A stretch of 64,000 bases of DNA, taken from Sulfuricella sp. (lineage in GTDB: Bacteria > Pseudomonadota > Gammaproteobacteria > Burkholderiales > Sulfuricellaceae). Numbering within the stretch: the stretch's first letter is position 1; each line of letters starts with the position of its first letter. Where the stretch lies: NCBI GenBank assembly GCA_041651995.1, contig JBAZID010000004.1, positions 171,355-235,354 of the forward strand, in the 5' to 3' direction. Position numbers and translations under genes: made by a program. Under the pieces are notes generated by a model that was not told the DNA's origin, ran no database searches, and worked only from the letters and a program-made list of their open reading frames with translations. This document shows positions 17,144 through 25,984 of the stretch, piece after piece.

Positions 17144-18213
17144 TTAACCGGCGTCATTCTGGGCAATCGTTTCCAGGGCACGGGAACGCCAATTTAGTAC
17201 AGCAGTATGCATGAACATCTTACTCGCCACCTGAGGGAATTCGGAGCGAATCACATCAGCAGCAAACTGCGACAGAAAACGCGCCTTTAACTCGGCGCGC
17301 GCACGATCCACGCCGATTTCGGCATAGGGGGAAGAGGCCAGCAGGAGAAAACCATCATCCGGGATGCGACCAGCATTCATATTGGATTCGATAATGCCCG
17401 CCGCCTTGCGGATCGGGTCGGCCAGATCCGGACTGTAGGGCCCGATAATCAACGCAAGATTGGGCATGTGCAGAAAATCAAAGCCGCGCCCGACGCACAT
17501 TACCCACTCACGGTGCTCGATATTGAGCGCACGGACAGCCTGCTTGACCTCGGCAACATGCGCGATATTGCCGAGAATCAGCGGCAGCAAGTCCCGCCTC
17601 ACCTGACCCGGCATGTCAGGAAAAAGCTTTTCCAGACGCAGTTCCAGCGTCTCTGCATCCTGCGGCGTTAGCTGTGCCACTTCAAGTATATTGCCGTTCG
17701 CACCATGCAGGATCAGCGCATCCTCATCCGTTTCAAAACCGCACACAATGGGATAAACCGTGCCATGACCCTGGCCGAAAACATGCTCAACCTGTTGCTT
17801 GATGCCATGGGTATGCGTAATAGCCGCCTCGGTATCGTAGCAAAATCCGGCACAGCCGCGATGCTTGTCACCCTTTGAAAAATGGTAAGTGATCAGGACC
17901 AGCACCCGGCGCCCGGTCGAAACCACGCCATGAACATGATTGGCAAGCACTTCACCGAGATGCGGCCAGCCCAGATTAACATGCCGCCGAGATTTCGTAT
18001 CGGCGTCAAAATACCCGGCGGGGTATTGGTGGCCACGGGAATATTGATACGCCCGTCCATGCATTTGAGCACCACGATATCCGAGGGGTGCTCAGCGAGA
18101 TAGCGTTCACGTGCCAGAAACATCTCCGGGCTGGTGAATGAAGCGGAGTGCCTGCGTGCCAAATCCAGCAGCCACTCGATGCGCTCGTTGATAGGTTTGC
18201 TATGAATATCCAT
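17144..18213 (-). pseudogene. CsoSCA-like carbonic anhydrase, single frameshift
   Basis: Two overlapping reading frames together make one protein of about 355 residues. The first starts at 18213 (strong GGGGAGG ribosome binding site, MDIHSKPINERIEWLL) and contains IVVLKCMDGRINIPVATNTP; the second takes over near 17975 with NLGWPHLGEVLANHVHG, then YHFSKGDKHRGCAGF. One missing base around 17970-17980 would join RNLGGM to NLGWPHLG. The Cys in CMDGRI, the His in YHFS and the Cys in RGCAG could be the three zinc ligands of the beta-type fold used by the carboxysome shell carbonic anhydrase. No carboxysome or RuBisCO genes are near. It is either a real recent frameshift or a sequencing error. Confidence 0.65.
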
Positions 18214-18334
18214 GCCCCTCCCCTTTTATTAAGAAGAAAATGCCTGAATGATCAAGCCGCGTCAATTCGAAAGTTTTTCGGTAGAACAAGCCGCGCCTTA
18301 AACAGGGAGCAGCAGGTAAATGTGCAGTGCAGCA

Positions 18335-19204
18335 CTAGCGAGCGTGGTCAAGCTGTTCGCACAGGCGCTCTGCGCCTTCCAGAACTCGCGGGGTCTGACG
18401 CTGGATCAGGTCGGGGTGGATAAAATACATACGCTCCTTGCGTACAGCACGCATGCTGGAAAAACGCCGCCAGTTTTTCCACACCTGCTCATTCCGGTAC
18501 AAACCGCCGCTAGCGAAAATCACCTCCGGATCCCGGCTCACCACAGATTCCATTGAAACGACCGGCGTCAGATTCGTCAGTCCCGCAAAGATGTTCCGGC
18601 CACCACAAAGCTCGATGACATCGTTGATCAAGTGCTCCCCGTTCACCGTCATAAGCGGCGCATCCCAAATCTGGTAAAAAACGCTGACCTGCCTGCGCGC
18701 AGCGAATTTATTCTTCAAGCCGCTCATTCGCTGTTCGAATCCGGCTGCGGCCCGGGCTGCCTCGGTATCGGTCCCGGCGAGCTGGCCGATCGCGCGCAAT
18801 AATCGGGGAATATCCTGCAAGTGCCGGGGTTCGGTAACGAACAGCCTGACACCCAATCGCTCCAGTTGAGCCAGGTCTCCGCTGTGATTGCCGCTTTGCC
18901 ACGCGAGCACAAGATCGGGCTTCAGGGCAAGGAGACGTTCAATATCGACTTTGCCCGAGTCACCCAGTGGCTGTATGCGTTTTGCCACTGCTGGATAATC
19001 GCTGAATGCCGTCACGCCGACAATGAAACCGCCCGCCCCCGCTGCGAACGCCAATTCGGTTGCATGAGGAGCCAGGCTGATAATCCGTCGTGCTGGTTGT
19101 AAAAGGCTGACAGTTTCACCCCTGTCATCCTGGGCAGAGACATTCTGCGCCCATGCTGGCAGGGTACTCAACAGCAAACAGGCCGCGCAGATCAGGCGCA
19201 GCAT
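18335..19204 (-). CDS. BtuF-like cobalamin ABC transporter substrate-binding protein
   Basis: The 289-residue protein has a signal peptide (LICAACLLLSTLPAWA) and the periplasmic helical-backbone binding fold: ARRIISLAPHATELAFAAGA, VGDSGKVDIERLLALKPDLVL-type helix and a C-terminal lobe with GLYRNEQVWKNW. This family binds vitamin B12 or related corrinoids (or siderophores) for import. It ends a same-strand run with a CobC-type phosphatase and a CbiB-type protein, which supports the corrinoid assignment. No BtuCD permease or ATPase is in the window, so it may serve a remote system. Confidence 0.78.
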   Translation of the reverse strand: MLRLICAACLLLSTLPAWAQNVSAQDDRGETVSLLQPARRIISLAPHATELAFAAGAGGFIVGVTAFSDYPAVAKRIQPLGDSGKVDIERLLALKPDLVLAWQSGNHSGDLAQLERLGVRLFVTEPRHLQDIPRLLRAIGQLAGTDTEAARAAAGFEQRMSGLKNKFAARRQVSVFYQIWDAPLMTVNGEHLINDVIELCGGRNIFAGLTNLTPVVSMESVVSRDPEVIFASGGLYRNEQVWKNWRRFSSMRAVRKERMYFIHPDLIQRQTPRVLEGAERLCEQLDHAR

Positions 19205-19210
19205 GGGTCC

Positions 19211-19813
19211 TTACAGCTGGCCGTTATGGAACACCAGGCTCGGTAATGCCGCAAGACCCTCACCTTCGATATGAATCCGGGTAATGGATGAATTGCCGAC
19301 CTGAATACGGAAAATATGGTCCATCGGCATTCCCAGCACGTAGGCCATGATCATTCTGATCACCCCCGCATGGGCCACCACCAGCACATGCTCCCCCTTG
19401 TATTCCTTGACCAGCGTATGCCACACCGCGCTCACCCGTGCGGCAAACTCGGTCAGCGGCTCGGCTCCAATGGGATGATGGTGCAAAGGGTCGCGCCAGA
19501 AACGCAGCAGCGTTTCCGGATCGTTTTCCATCAACTGCTGTGGAGTCTTGCCTTCCCACTCGCCGAATCCCAGCTCCATCAGGCGCTTATCTTCGCTGAC
19601 CGGAATCTGCCATTTCTGTGCCAGTTCATGTGAAAACGCGGCGCAGCGTGCCAGCGGTGAAGTAGCGATGTGCTGCCAGGGATGATGTTCCCCCACGGCT
19701 GCCCGCATCTGCTCCCAGCCTTCCGCGCTAAGGGGATCATCACTCTGGCCGCGGTATTTCTTACCCCCCACCGGTTCGCCGTGACGCATCAAGTCTATAG
19801 TTGTGATTTTCAT
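19211..19813 (-). CDS. cobC: Histidine phosphatase, alpha-ribazole phosphatase-like (CobC)
   Basis: The 200-residue enzyme begins IDLMRHGEPVGG, the phosphoglycerate-mutase RHG motif with the phosphohistidine, and has VVAHAGVIRMI with the second catalytic His and LMELGFGEWEGKTPQQL as the E-containing loop. The RHGEP variant and location between a CbiB-type gene and a BtuF-like gene suggest alpha-ribazole-5'-phosphate phosphatase of the lower-ligand branch of cobalamin assembly. The phosphatase family is firm; the substrate is inferred from context. Confidence 0.78.
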   Translation of the reverse strand: MKITTIDLMRHGEPVGGKKYRGQSDDPLSAEGWEQMRAAVGEHHPWQHIATSPLARCAAFSHELAQKWQIPVSEDKRLMELGFGEWEGKTPQQLMENDPETLLRFWRDPLHHHPIGAEPLTEFAARVSAVWHTLVKEYKGEHVLVVAHAGVIRMIMAYVLGMPMDHIFRIQVGNSSITRIHIEGEGLAALPSLVFHNGQL

Positions 19814-19837
19814 AAGAGTCTTTCTATCAAGGTAAAA

Positions 19838-20761
19838 TTAGGCGCCAGTCCAGCGCGCCAGTGTGATCAACAGCAAAAGCACCAGCCATAACGCCAGCGT
19901 ACGCCAAACCAGGCTGATTGCGCTATCCATATAGTCAACATCGGCATCATCACCCAGCCCGATTTCTGGGCGACGCTCTGAATCTGCATGCGTCTCGATG
20001 AGCTCGCCCAGCCTGACGCCCATTGCACCCGCACCACTGGCAAGCACGATGCCCAAACTTTCTTCCTTCCATTGCTTCGCCTGTGAGCGCCAGCAATAAA
20101 TGGCATCCTCGAAATTCCCCACGACTGCAAAACTTACAGCGGTCAAGCGGGCCGGCAACCATTCCATCCAGGCAAATGCGCTGACTGAAAAACTTCCGAA
20201 ATTTCCGAATTCCTGCTCGCTCAGCCCTCCCCATGTCCGGGACAACACCTGGGCCAAGCGGTAAAGCAACGCACCCGCGGGGCCCAGAAGCACAAACCAG
20301 AAAATAATCCCAAACAGGTTGCGATAAGAAAAAAACAGGATTTCTTCAATGCCGAGACGGGCAATTTCGCTGGTGGAAAAAGTCCCGCTGTCACGCCCCA
20401 GCCATTGTTCCGTCAGGGACCGCGCCTGATCATGTTGCTGATTGCGCAGTGCAGAAGCCACAGCAGCAGCATTCGCCCCCAAGGTTCCAAACCCCATCAG
20501 CAAATACAGCGCAAAGAAACTCCATAGCCACCCCATCAGGCCACTCATCGAATTCAGAAACATGGAGACCAGCGTCACCAGCACCACAAATGGCAAAATC
20601 GCCAGAATCCAGGTCAGCACTCCGTGCCGGTACTCCCCAGCGTTAAATTGCCGCTCCAGATAACGCACATAAGCGGAAAACCAGGAATACGTCCGAATAC
20701 TTCGAGGCAACGGATGAAAGTGTTCCAGCAACAACGCAGCGATCAAAGCTAAAAAACTCAT
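19838..20761 (-). CDS. CobD/CbiB family membrane protein
   Basis: The 307-residue protein has several membrane segments (for example WILAILPFVVLVTLVSMFL and LWLVLLLLITLARWTGA) and the general CbiB order of N-terminal LLEHFHPLPR, a central LLYRLAQVLS segment and a W-rich periplasmic middle. CbiB/CobD attaches aminopropanol to cobyric acid. This shorter betaproteobacterial relative is divergent, so it may act in corrinoid salvage or have another role (AmpE proteins belong to the same broad superfamily). It heads the three-gene run with cobC and the BtuF-like gene, 10 bp after the next upstream gene. Confidence 0.65.
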   Translation of the reverse strand: MSFLALIAALLLEHFHPLPRSIRTYSWFSAYVRYLERQFNAGEYRHGVLTWILAILPFVVLVTLVSMFLNSMSGLMGWLWSFFALYLLMGFGTLGANAAAVASALRNQQHDQARSLTEQWLGRDSGTFSTSEIARLGIEEILFFSYRNLFGIIFWFVLLGPAGALLYRLAQVLSRTWGGLSEQEFGNFGSFSVSAFAWMEWLPARLTAVSFAVVGNFEDAIYCWRSQAKQWKEESLGIVLASGAGAMGVRLGELIETHADSERRPEIGLGDDADVDYMDSAISLVWRTLALWLVLLLLITLARWTGA

Positions 20762-20771
20762 GGTGGCCGCT

Positions 20772-21278
20772 TTACTGAGTGGCTTCCAGGGTCAATACGC
20801 CATCCTGATAGAGCTCCACCGTCGGCAGATTGAGCTTCATGTGATGTTCATCCAGATAGTCCAGCAGCGAAGAATAAGCCTTTCCCGGCGCCAGCAAGGG
20901 TTGGGCCTTGACCCTGACCAGCACCACCTGCCGTACAGGTACGCTGCCCATGGCCAGAGGTTCGCTCACCCGGGCCCCGGCAGCAACCAGATAGCCCACC
21001 TGGGCGCTCCAGTCACGCTTGGGCGTGGTGCGGGGGTCATTCAGAAGCAGGGTGATAGCCGCTCCAGCCGGCACCCCCTGCTGTTTCAGGAGGTTCAGCA
21101 CTTCCTGCTGTTTTTCCGGCAGTTTGTAGTAGTCGCCCTTCTGGGGCATATAGGCATAGTGATAAGGGCCGCGCTGAGCAAGCTCGAAACGAGCCTGATT
21201 GAATCCTCCCCACCACCAGAAAATCAAAACCAGGGGCAAGACAAATGCGAGCAGAAAAGGAATCCAGTGTTTCTTCAT
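20772..21278 (-). CDS. Membrane-anchored protein with GyrI-like domain (tentative)
   Basis: The 168-residue product has a single N-terminal membrane helix (WIPFLLAFVLPLVLIFWWWG) and a soluble domain whose pattern (PYHYAYMPQKGDYYKL, then AAITLLLNDPRTTP and QVGYLVAAG) resembles the small-molecule-binding GyrI/SbmC-type fold. It probably faces the periplasm. It precedes the CbiB-type gene by 10 bp and is likely cotranscribed. The domain call rests on pattern only. Confidence 0.5.
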   Translation of the reverse strand: MKKHWIPFLLAFVLPLVLIFWWWGGFNQARFELAQRGPYHYAYMPQKGDYYKLPEKQQEVLNLLKQQGVPAGAAITLLLNDPRTTPKRDWSAQVGYLVAAGARVSEPLAMGSVPVRQVVLVRVKAQPLLAPGKAYSSLLDYLDEHHMKLNLPTVELYQDGVLTLEATQ

Positions 21279-21392
21279 TACAAGGCAGCCATGATGCTTC
21301 CAGAGATGGGTCCAAAGATACCACAGAATCCACCCAACTTTCCTGTAAATGGCTCTGCATATGGGGATTCAAGGGATGGCTACTTTACCGCC

Positions 21393-22139
21393 CTAGGAAG
21401 GTAAAGATGTTCGCTGGCGACGTGACTCGAACAAACAAATGCCTGCCGCCACCGAGACATTGAGGCTCTCAACGGATCCGAACATGGGGATGCGTACCAG
21501 TTCGTCGCAGTTTTCCCGCGTCAGGCGTCTCAGGCCCTCCCCTTCCGCACCCAGTACCAAAGCGAGGGGGACGTCGAGCTTCATGCCAAACAGATCCTTT
21601 TCCGCTTCACCCGCTGCTCCCACCACCCAGATGCCCAGATCCTGCAATTCGCGCAGGGTGCGTGCCAGGTTTGTCACCGTAATGAACGGCACCGTCTCCG
21701 CCGCACCGGATGCCACCTTGCGTACGGTCGGATTCAACCCCGCGGCACGATCCCTGGGCGCGATTACCGCGTGCGCCCCCATGGCATCGGCCACCCGCAG
21801 GCAAGCACCCAGGTTGTGGGGATCCTGCACCCCGTCCAGCACCAGCAACAGGGCTGATTCAGACAGATTCTCGAGCGCCCCGTCCAGTGTGTGGGGCAAG
21901 GCCGCCTGCGCGGCGACTTTGGCCACCACACCCTGATGCTTGCCGCCAGCCATGTCATCAAGCCGCTGGCGCGGCATCTGCAAGGTCTTCACGCCATGGG
22001 TCTCGGCCAGTTGCAGCAAATCGCGGCTGCGCTGGTCGTGGCGCCCCTGGTCAAGATAAATTTCCTGAACACTCCGGGCATTCTGGCGCAAACGGCTGGT
22101 AACAGCATGAAAGCCGTGAATCAGAACGGACTGCGTCAT
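21393..22139 (-). CDS. rlmB: 23S rRNA 2'-O-ribose guanosine-2251 methyltransferase RlmB
   Basis: The 248-residue SpoU-family enzyme has the N-terminal RNA-binding domain (HGFHAVTSRLRQN) and the knotted SPOUT catalytic core: VLDGVQDPHNLGACLRVADA, LVLGAEGEGLRRLTR and SLNVSVAAGICLFE. It methylates G2251 in the 23S rRNA P loop. Its ATG overlaps the stop of rnr by one base (TAATG), so the two are coupled, as in E. coli. Confidence 0.93.
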   Translation of the reverse strand: MTQSVLIHGFHAVTSRLRQNARSVQEIYLDQGRHDQRSRDLLQLAETHGVKTLQMPRQRLDDMAGGKHQGVVAKVAAQAALPHTLDGALENLSESALLLVLDGVQDPHNLGACLRVADAMGAHAVIAPRDRAAGLNPTVRKVASGAAETVPFITVTNLARTLRELQDLGIWVVGAAGEAEKDLFGMKLDVPLALVLGAEGEGLRRLTRENCDELVRIPMFGSVESLNVSVAAGICLFESRRQRTSLPS

Positions 22140-24496
22140 TACGCCTGCTCGGCTTTGGGTTTGCCCCTGCGCCTCGACCCGGTAGTCCCGGTAGTCCCGG
22201 TAGTCCCGGTAGTCCCGGTAGTAGCCCGGGGCTTTTCGGTACGTGGCCTGGCCGCCCGTGGTTTGGCCGGAGAGGCGGCAACCAGAGGGCCTTCCTCCTT
22301 GACTACGGCAAAATCCACCTTGCTGGTTTCCAGGTCCACACGCATCACCTTGACCTTCAACCGGTCGCCCAGACGATAGCGTTTTCCGGTGCGCTCACCC
22401 AGCATCTGGTGCTTGGCCGCATCGAAGTGGAAATACTCGTCGCCCAGATCAGTCACATGCACCAAACCTTCGGCGTAGATGTCATCCAGCGCAACAAATA
22501 CGCCAAAACCAGTCACACCGCTAATGCTGCCAGTGAAGACTTCACCCACCTTGTCCTGCATGAAATAGCATTTGAGCCAGTTTTCCACATCGCGCGTGGC
22601 TTCGTCGGCACGGCGCTCGGTCATGGAGCAGTGCATGCCCAGCTCGTCCCACTTGCCTGGTTTGTATTTCTCGCCATTGAGCGCCGCCTTGATGGAGCGA
22701 TGAACCAGCAGATCGGGGTAGCGGCGGATCGGGGAAGTAAAATGCGTGTAGTTCTCGTAAGCCAGGCCGAAATGCCCCACATTGTCCGGGCTATAGACGG
22801 CCTGACGCAGGGAACGCAACATGACCGTCTGCAGCAACTGGGCATCAGGCCTGTTCTTGATCTGCAGGAGCAGTTTGGCATAATCCTTGGCGTGCGGGTC
22901 GTCGCCTCCGCCCAGGTCAAGACCGAAATCCGCCAGAAACTCGCGCAGATTGACCAGTTTTTCTGGCGTCGGTCCTTCGTGGATGCGGTACAGCGCCGGA
23001 TGCTTGTGCTTCTTGAGAAATTCCGAGGCGCACACGTTGGCGGCCAGCATGCATTCCTCGATCACACGATGGGCATCGTTGCGGTGCACCGGCACGATCC
23101 GGTCGATCTTGCCCTGGTCATTGAAGATCATCTGGGTTTCGATGGTCTCGAAGTCAATCGCGCCACGCTTGGCGCGGGCCTTGACCAGCACCCTGAACAA
23201 CTTCTCCAGCTCCAGGATATGCGGCAGCAGTTCCTCGTTTTCCTTCGCTGCCCTGCCTTTGGGATCAGCCAGCATCTCGGCTACGGTAGTGTAGGTGAAG
23301 CGCTTGTGCGAATTCATCACGGCAGGATAAAAGCGGTATTTCTTCACCTCGCCGCTACCGTTGATGTCCATCTCGCACACCATGCACAGCCGCTCCACAT
23401 TGGGGTTGATGGAGCATAAACCATTGGACAATTCTTCCGGCAGCATCGGGATCACCCGGCGCGGGAAATACACCGAATTGCCGCGCTCGATCGCCTCCTT
23501 GTCCAGCGGCTCGCCCGGCTTGACGTAATGGCTGACATCGGCAATTGCCACGTACAGTTTCCAGCCGCCCTTGCCAAGCAGTTTCCAGCCCTTGCCCAGC
23601 GGCTTGCAGAATACGGCGTCGTCGAAATCGCGCGCAGTTTCGCCGTCGATGGTCACCAGCGGCAGGTCGCGAATATCCTCGCGGCCTTCGTAATCCTTCT
23701 TCTGCACCTTGGGCTTGAGTTTCTTCGCCGCCTGCGCCACGTCCTGCGGAAAATCATTGGGCAGATTATGCTTGCGCAGGGCGATCTCGATTTCCATGCC
23801 AGGGTCGGCATAATTGCCCAACACCTCGGCGATCCGGCCGATGGGGCGGCTATGCTTCGAGGGCTGCTGGATCATTTCAACCATCACCACCTGGCCGGGC
23901 TTGGCGCCCTTGTCGGAACCCGGCTCAATCAGGATTTCCTGGCTGATGCGCTTGTTTTCTGCCGTCACAAAAAGGATGCCGTGTTCAACGTGAAGCCGCC
24001 CCACCAACATCGAGTTGACGTGCTCCAGCACCTCGACGATGCTGCCTTCCGGCCGGCCGCGCCGGTCCACGCCGATCTGCCGCGCCATGACGCGATCGCC
24101 GTGCAGTACCTTGTCCATCTGTTTGCCGGACAAAAACAGGTCCGGGCTACCATCTTCAGGAACAAGGAAGCCAAAACCATCGGCATGCCCCTGTACAGTG
24201 CCCTTGATGAGATCGAGTTTCTCCATCAGGCAGATTGCACCCTTGCGGTTGCGCATGATCTGCCCATCGCGCTCCATCGCCCTGAGGCGGCGGGAAAAGA
24301 TGTCGGCTTCTTCCCCGTCAAGGCCGAGCAGTGTGATCAGCTTCTCATCACTGATCGGGGCGCCCTGCTCTTCCAGCAGCTGGAGAACAAACTCCCGGCT
24401 GGGCAGGGGCTTTTCATAATTCCGGCTTTCACGCTCGAAATGTGGATCTTGAGGTTTGCCGCCTTTTTTGGCGGCCTTGCTATTTAGATTTGACAA
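22139..24496 (-). CDS. rnr: Ribonuclease R
   Basis: The 785-residue 3'-5' exoribonuclease has an N-terminal helix-turn-helix (PSREFVLQLLEEQGAPIS), two cold-shock domains, the RNB catalytic domain with DLPLVTIDGETARDFDDAVF (metal-binding Asps) and a C-terminal S1 domain (GEVFTGSISGVTGFGVFVAL). It degrades structured RNA and acts in trans-translation quality control. The start is a TTG at 24496 with AGGA upstream; the next in-frame Met would remove the conserved HTH. The basic C-terminal tail contains five identical Thr-Thr-Gly units encoded by a 9-bp tandem repeat. Confidence 0.94.
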   Translation of the reverse strand: MSNLNSKAAKKGGKPQDPHFERESRNYEKPLPSREFVLQLLEEQGAPISDEKLITLLGLDGEEADIFSRRLRAMERDGQIMRNRKGAICLMEKLDLIKGTVQGHADGFGFLVPEDGSPDLFLSGKQMDKVLHGDRVMARQIGVDRRGRPEGSIVEVLEHVNSMLVGRLHVEHGILFVTAENKRISQEILIEPGSDKGAKPGQVVMVEMIQQPSKHSRPIGRIAEVLGNYADPGMEIEIALRKHNLPNDFPQDVAQAAKKLKPKVQKKDYEGREDIRDLPLVTIDGETARDFDDAVFCKPLGKGWKLLGKGGWKLYVAIADVSHYVKPGEPLDKEAIERGNSVYFPRRVIPMLPEELSNGLCSINPNVERLCMVCEMDINGSGEVKKYRFYPAVMNSHKRFTYTTVAEMLADPKGRAAKENEELLPHILELEKLFRVLVKARAKRGAIDFETIETQMIFNDQGKIDRIVPVHRNDAHRVIEECMLAANVCASEFLKKHKHPALYRIHEGPTPEKLVNLREFLADFGLDLGGGDDPHAKDYAKLLLQIKNRPDAQLLQTVMLRSLRQAVYSPDNVGHFGLAYENYTHFTSPIRRYPDLLVHRSIKAALNGEKYKPGKWDELGMHCSMTERRADEATRDVENWLKCYFMQDKVGEVFTGSISGVTGFGVFVALDDIYAEGLVHVTDLGDEYFHFDAAKHQMLGERTGKRYRLGDRLKVKVMRVDLETSKVDFAVVKEEGPLVAASPAKPRAARPRTEKPRATTGTTGTTGTTGTTGSRRRGKPKAEQA
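22178..22222. repeat. Five exact 9-bp tandem repeats in the rnr tail
   Basis: The unit cccggtagt occurs five times head to tail and encodes (Thr-Thr-Gly)5 on the minus strand, in the basic C-terminal tail of RNase R. Being a multiple of three, copy-number change would lengthen or shorten the tail without a frameshift. Confidence 0.9.
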
Positions 24497-24531
24497 AAGT
24501 TTCGTTTCCTATAAAATTCGCGTTTCTTGAA

Positions 24532-24616
24532 GCCCAGATGGCGGAATTGGTAGACGCGCACGGTTCAGGTCCGTGTGCCGCAAGGTGTGGAGGTTCGAGT
24601 CCTCTTCTGGGCACCA
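24532..24616 (+). tRNA. tRNA-Leu (anticodon CAG)
   Basis: The acceptor stem GCCCAGA (24532-24538) pairs with TCTGGGC (24606-24612), followed by A and an encoded CCA. The anticodon stem CACGG/CCGTG encloses the loop TTCAGGT with anticodon CAG at 24566-24568. A long variable arm (type II tRNA) and a T arm GGAGGTTCGAGTCCTC are present. It reads CUG codons. It sits between the divergent rnr gene and the 3' end of purA. Confidence 0.97.
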
Positions 24617-24620
24617 AATC

Positions 24621-24654
24621 AAAAAGGGCGGGTTCTTCGGAACCCGCCCTTTTT
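24621..24654. terminator. Bidirectional Rho-independent terminator (tRNA-Leu / purA)
   Basis: A perfect 15-bp stem (AAAAAGGGCGGGTTC with its complement) closed by a stable TTCG tetraloop has A/T runs at both ends. It terminates the plus-strand tRNA transcript and the minus-strand purA operon. Confidence 0.97.
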
Positions 24655-24656
24655 AT

Positions 24657-25967
24657 TTACTCAAACGGGTGCCTTAATACAATCGTCTCTTCCCGGTCAG
24701 GACCAGTGGAGATGATGTCGATCGGTACGCCGCAAATTGCTTCCATGCGTTTGAGATAGGCGCGTGCATTTGCCGGCAACGCGTCATAATTCTTCACGCC
24801 AACAGTACTATCCTGCCAGCCCGGCATGTCTTCGTAGATCGGCTCACATTTGGCCAGAGTTTCAGCACCCACCGGAAGAATATCGGTCGTGCCGCCATCC
24901 ACCTTGTAGCCGGTACACAAACGCACTGTTTCCATGCCGTCCATCACGTCCAGTTTGGTTACGCACAGACCCGTCACGCCATTGATCTGAATCGAACGCT
25001 TCAGTGCTGCGGCATCAAACCAGCCACAACGGCGCGCGCGTCCAGTCGTGGCACCAAATTCGTGGCCACGGTCGGCCATGTGCTTGCCGCTCGGATCAAG
25101 CTTGTCCACAGCGTCATACAATTCAGTAGGGAATGGACCGGCGCCGACACGGGTGGTGTAGGCCTTGGTGATGCCCAGCACGTAATGCAGCATCTGCGGA
25201 CCCACACCGCTGCCGGTGGCTGCGTTGGAAGCAATGCAGTTGCTCGATGTCACAAAGGGATAGGTGCCGTGATCGATATCCAGCAACGCACCCTGTGCGC
25301 CTTCAAACAATATGTTTTTTCCTGCCTTGTTGGCTTCGAAGAGGAGATTGGGCACATCCGCCACCATGGGCTTGATGCGCTCGGCAATCAGCAGAACGTC
25401 ATCCAGGGATTTCTGGAAATCCACGATATCTGCCTTGAAATAATTTTTCAGCACGAAATTGTGGTAGTCAAGAATCTCACCCAGTTTTGCCGCCAGGCGC
25501 TCACGGTGGAACAGATCCTGGATACGAATGCCTCGGCGTGACACCTTGTCCTCGTAGGCGGGGCCGATGCCGCGCCCGGTTGTGCCGATCTTGCTGGCGC
25601 CCTTGGCAATTTCACGCGCCTGATCAAGCGCCACGTGATGCGGCATGATGACCGGGCAGGCAGCGGAAATTTTCAGGCGGTTGCACACCAGCACCCCGGC
25701 TTTCTCCAGCATGTCCACTTCTTCCATCAGCGCCCATGGGGAAACCACCACACCGTTGCCGATATAACAATCGACATTCTGGCGCAGGATACCGGACGGA
25801 ATCAGGTGCAACACTGTTTTGACACCATTGATCACCAGCGTGTGGCCAGCGTTGTGTCCGCCCTGGAAGCGCGCAACGCCCTGGGCGTGATCGGTCAACC
25901 AATCGACGATCTTGCCTTTGCCTTCATCCCCCCATTGGGTGCCGATTACCACTACGTTCTTTGTCAT
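24657..25967 (-). CDS. purA: Adenylosuccinate synthetase
   Basis: The 436-residue enzyme opens with VVVIGTQWGDEGKGKIVDWL, the GTP-binding and catalytic loop, and has GGHNAGHTL and TTGRARRCGWFD. It joins IMP and aspartate using GTP, the first committed step from IMP to AMP. I take the ATG at 25967; a TTG three codons earlier is possible. It is the last gene of the hfq-to-purA operon and ends in the strong terminator at 24621-24654. Confidence 0.96.
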   Translation of the reverse strand: MTKNVVVIGTQWGDEGKGKIVDWLTDHAQGVARFQGGHNAGHTLVINGVKTVLHLIPSGILRQNVDCYIGNGVVVSPWALMEEVDMLEKAGVLVCNRLKISAACPVIMPHHVALDQAREIAKGASKIGTTGRGIGPAYEDKVSRRGIRIQDLFHRERLAAKLGEILDYHNFVLKNYFKADIVDFQKSLDDVLLIAERIKPMVADVPNLLFEANKAGKNILFEGAQGALLDIDHGTYPFVTSSNCIASNAATGSGVGPQMLHYVLGITKAYTTRVGAGPFPTELYDAVDKLDPSGKHMADRGHEFGATTGRARRCGWFDAAALKRSIQINGVTGLCVTKLDVMDGMETVRLCTGYKVDGGTTDILPVGAETLAKCEPIYEDMPGWQDSTVGVKNYDALPANARAYLKRMEAICGVPIDIISTGPDREETIVLRHPFE

Positions 25968-25984
25968 GCTTTCCAACCCCTAAA

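Noticed and set aside
17144..18213. A carboxysome locus around the CsoSCA-like gene
   Set aside because: No RuBisCO, shell protein or CsoS2-type gene is nearby; neighbours are nadE and corrinoid genes.
22409..24487. Two long plus-strand frames opposite rnr
   Set aside because: They are antisense shadows with no recognisable motif, and rnr fully explains the DNA.
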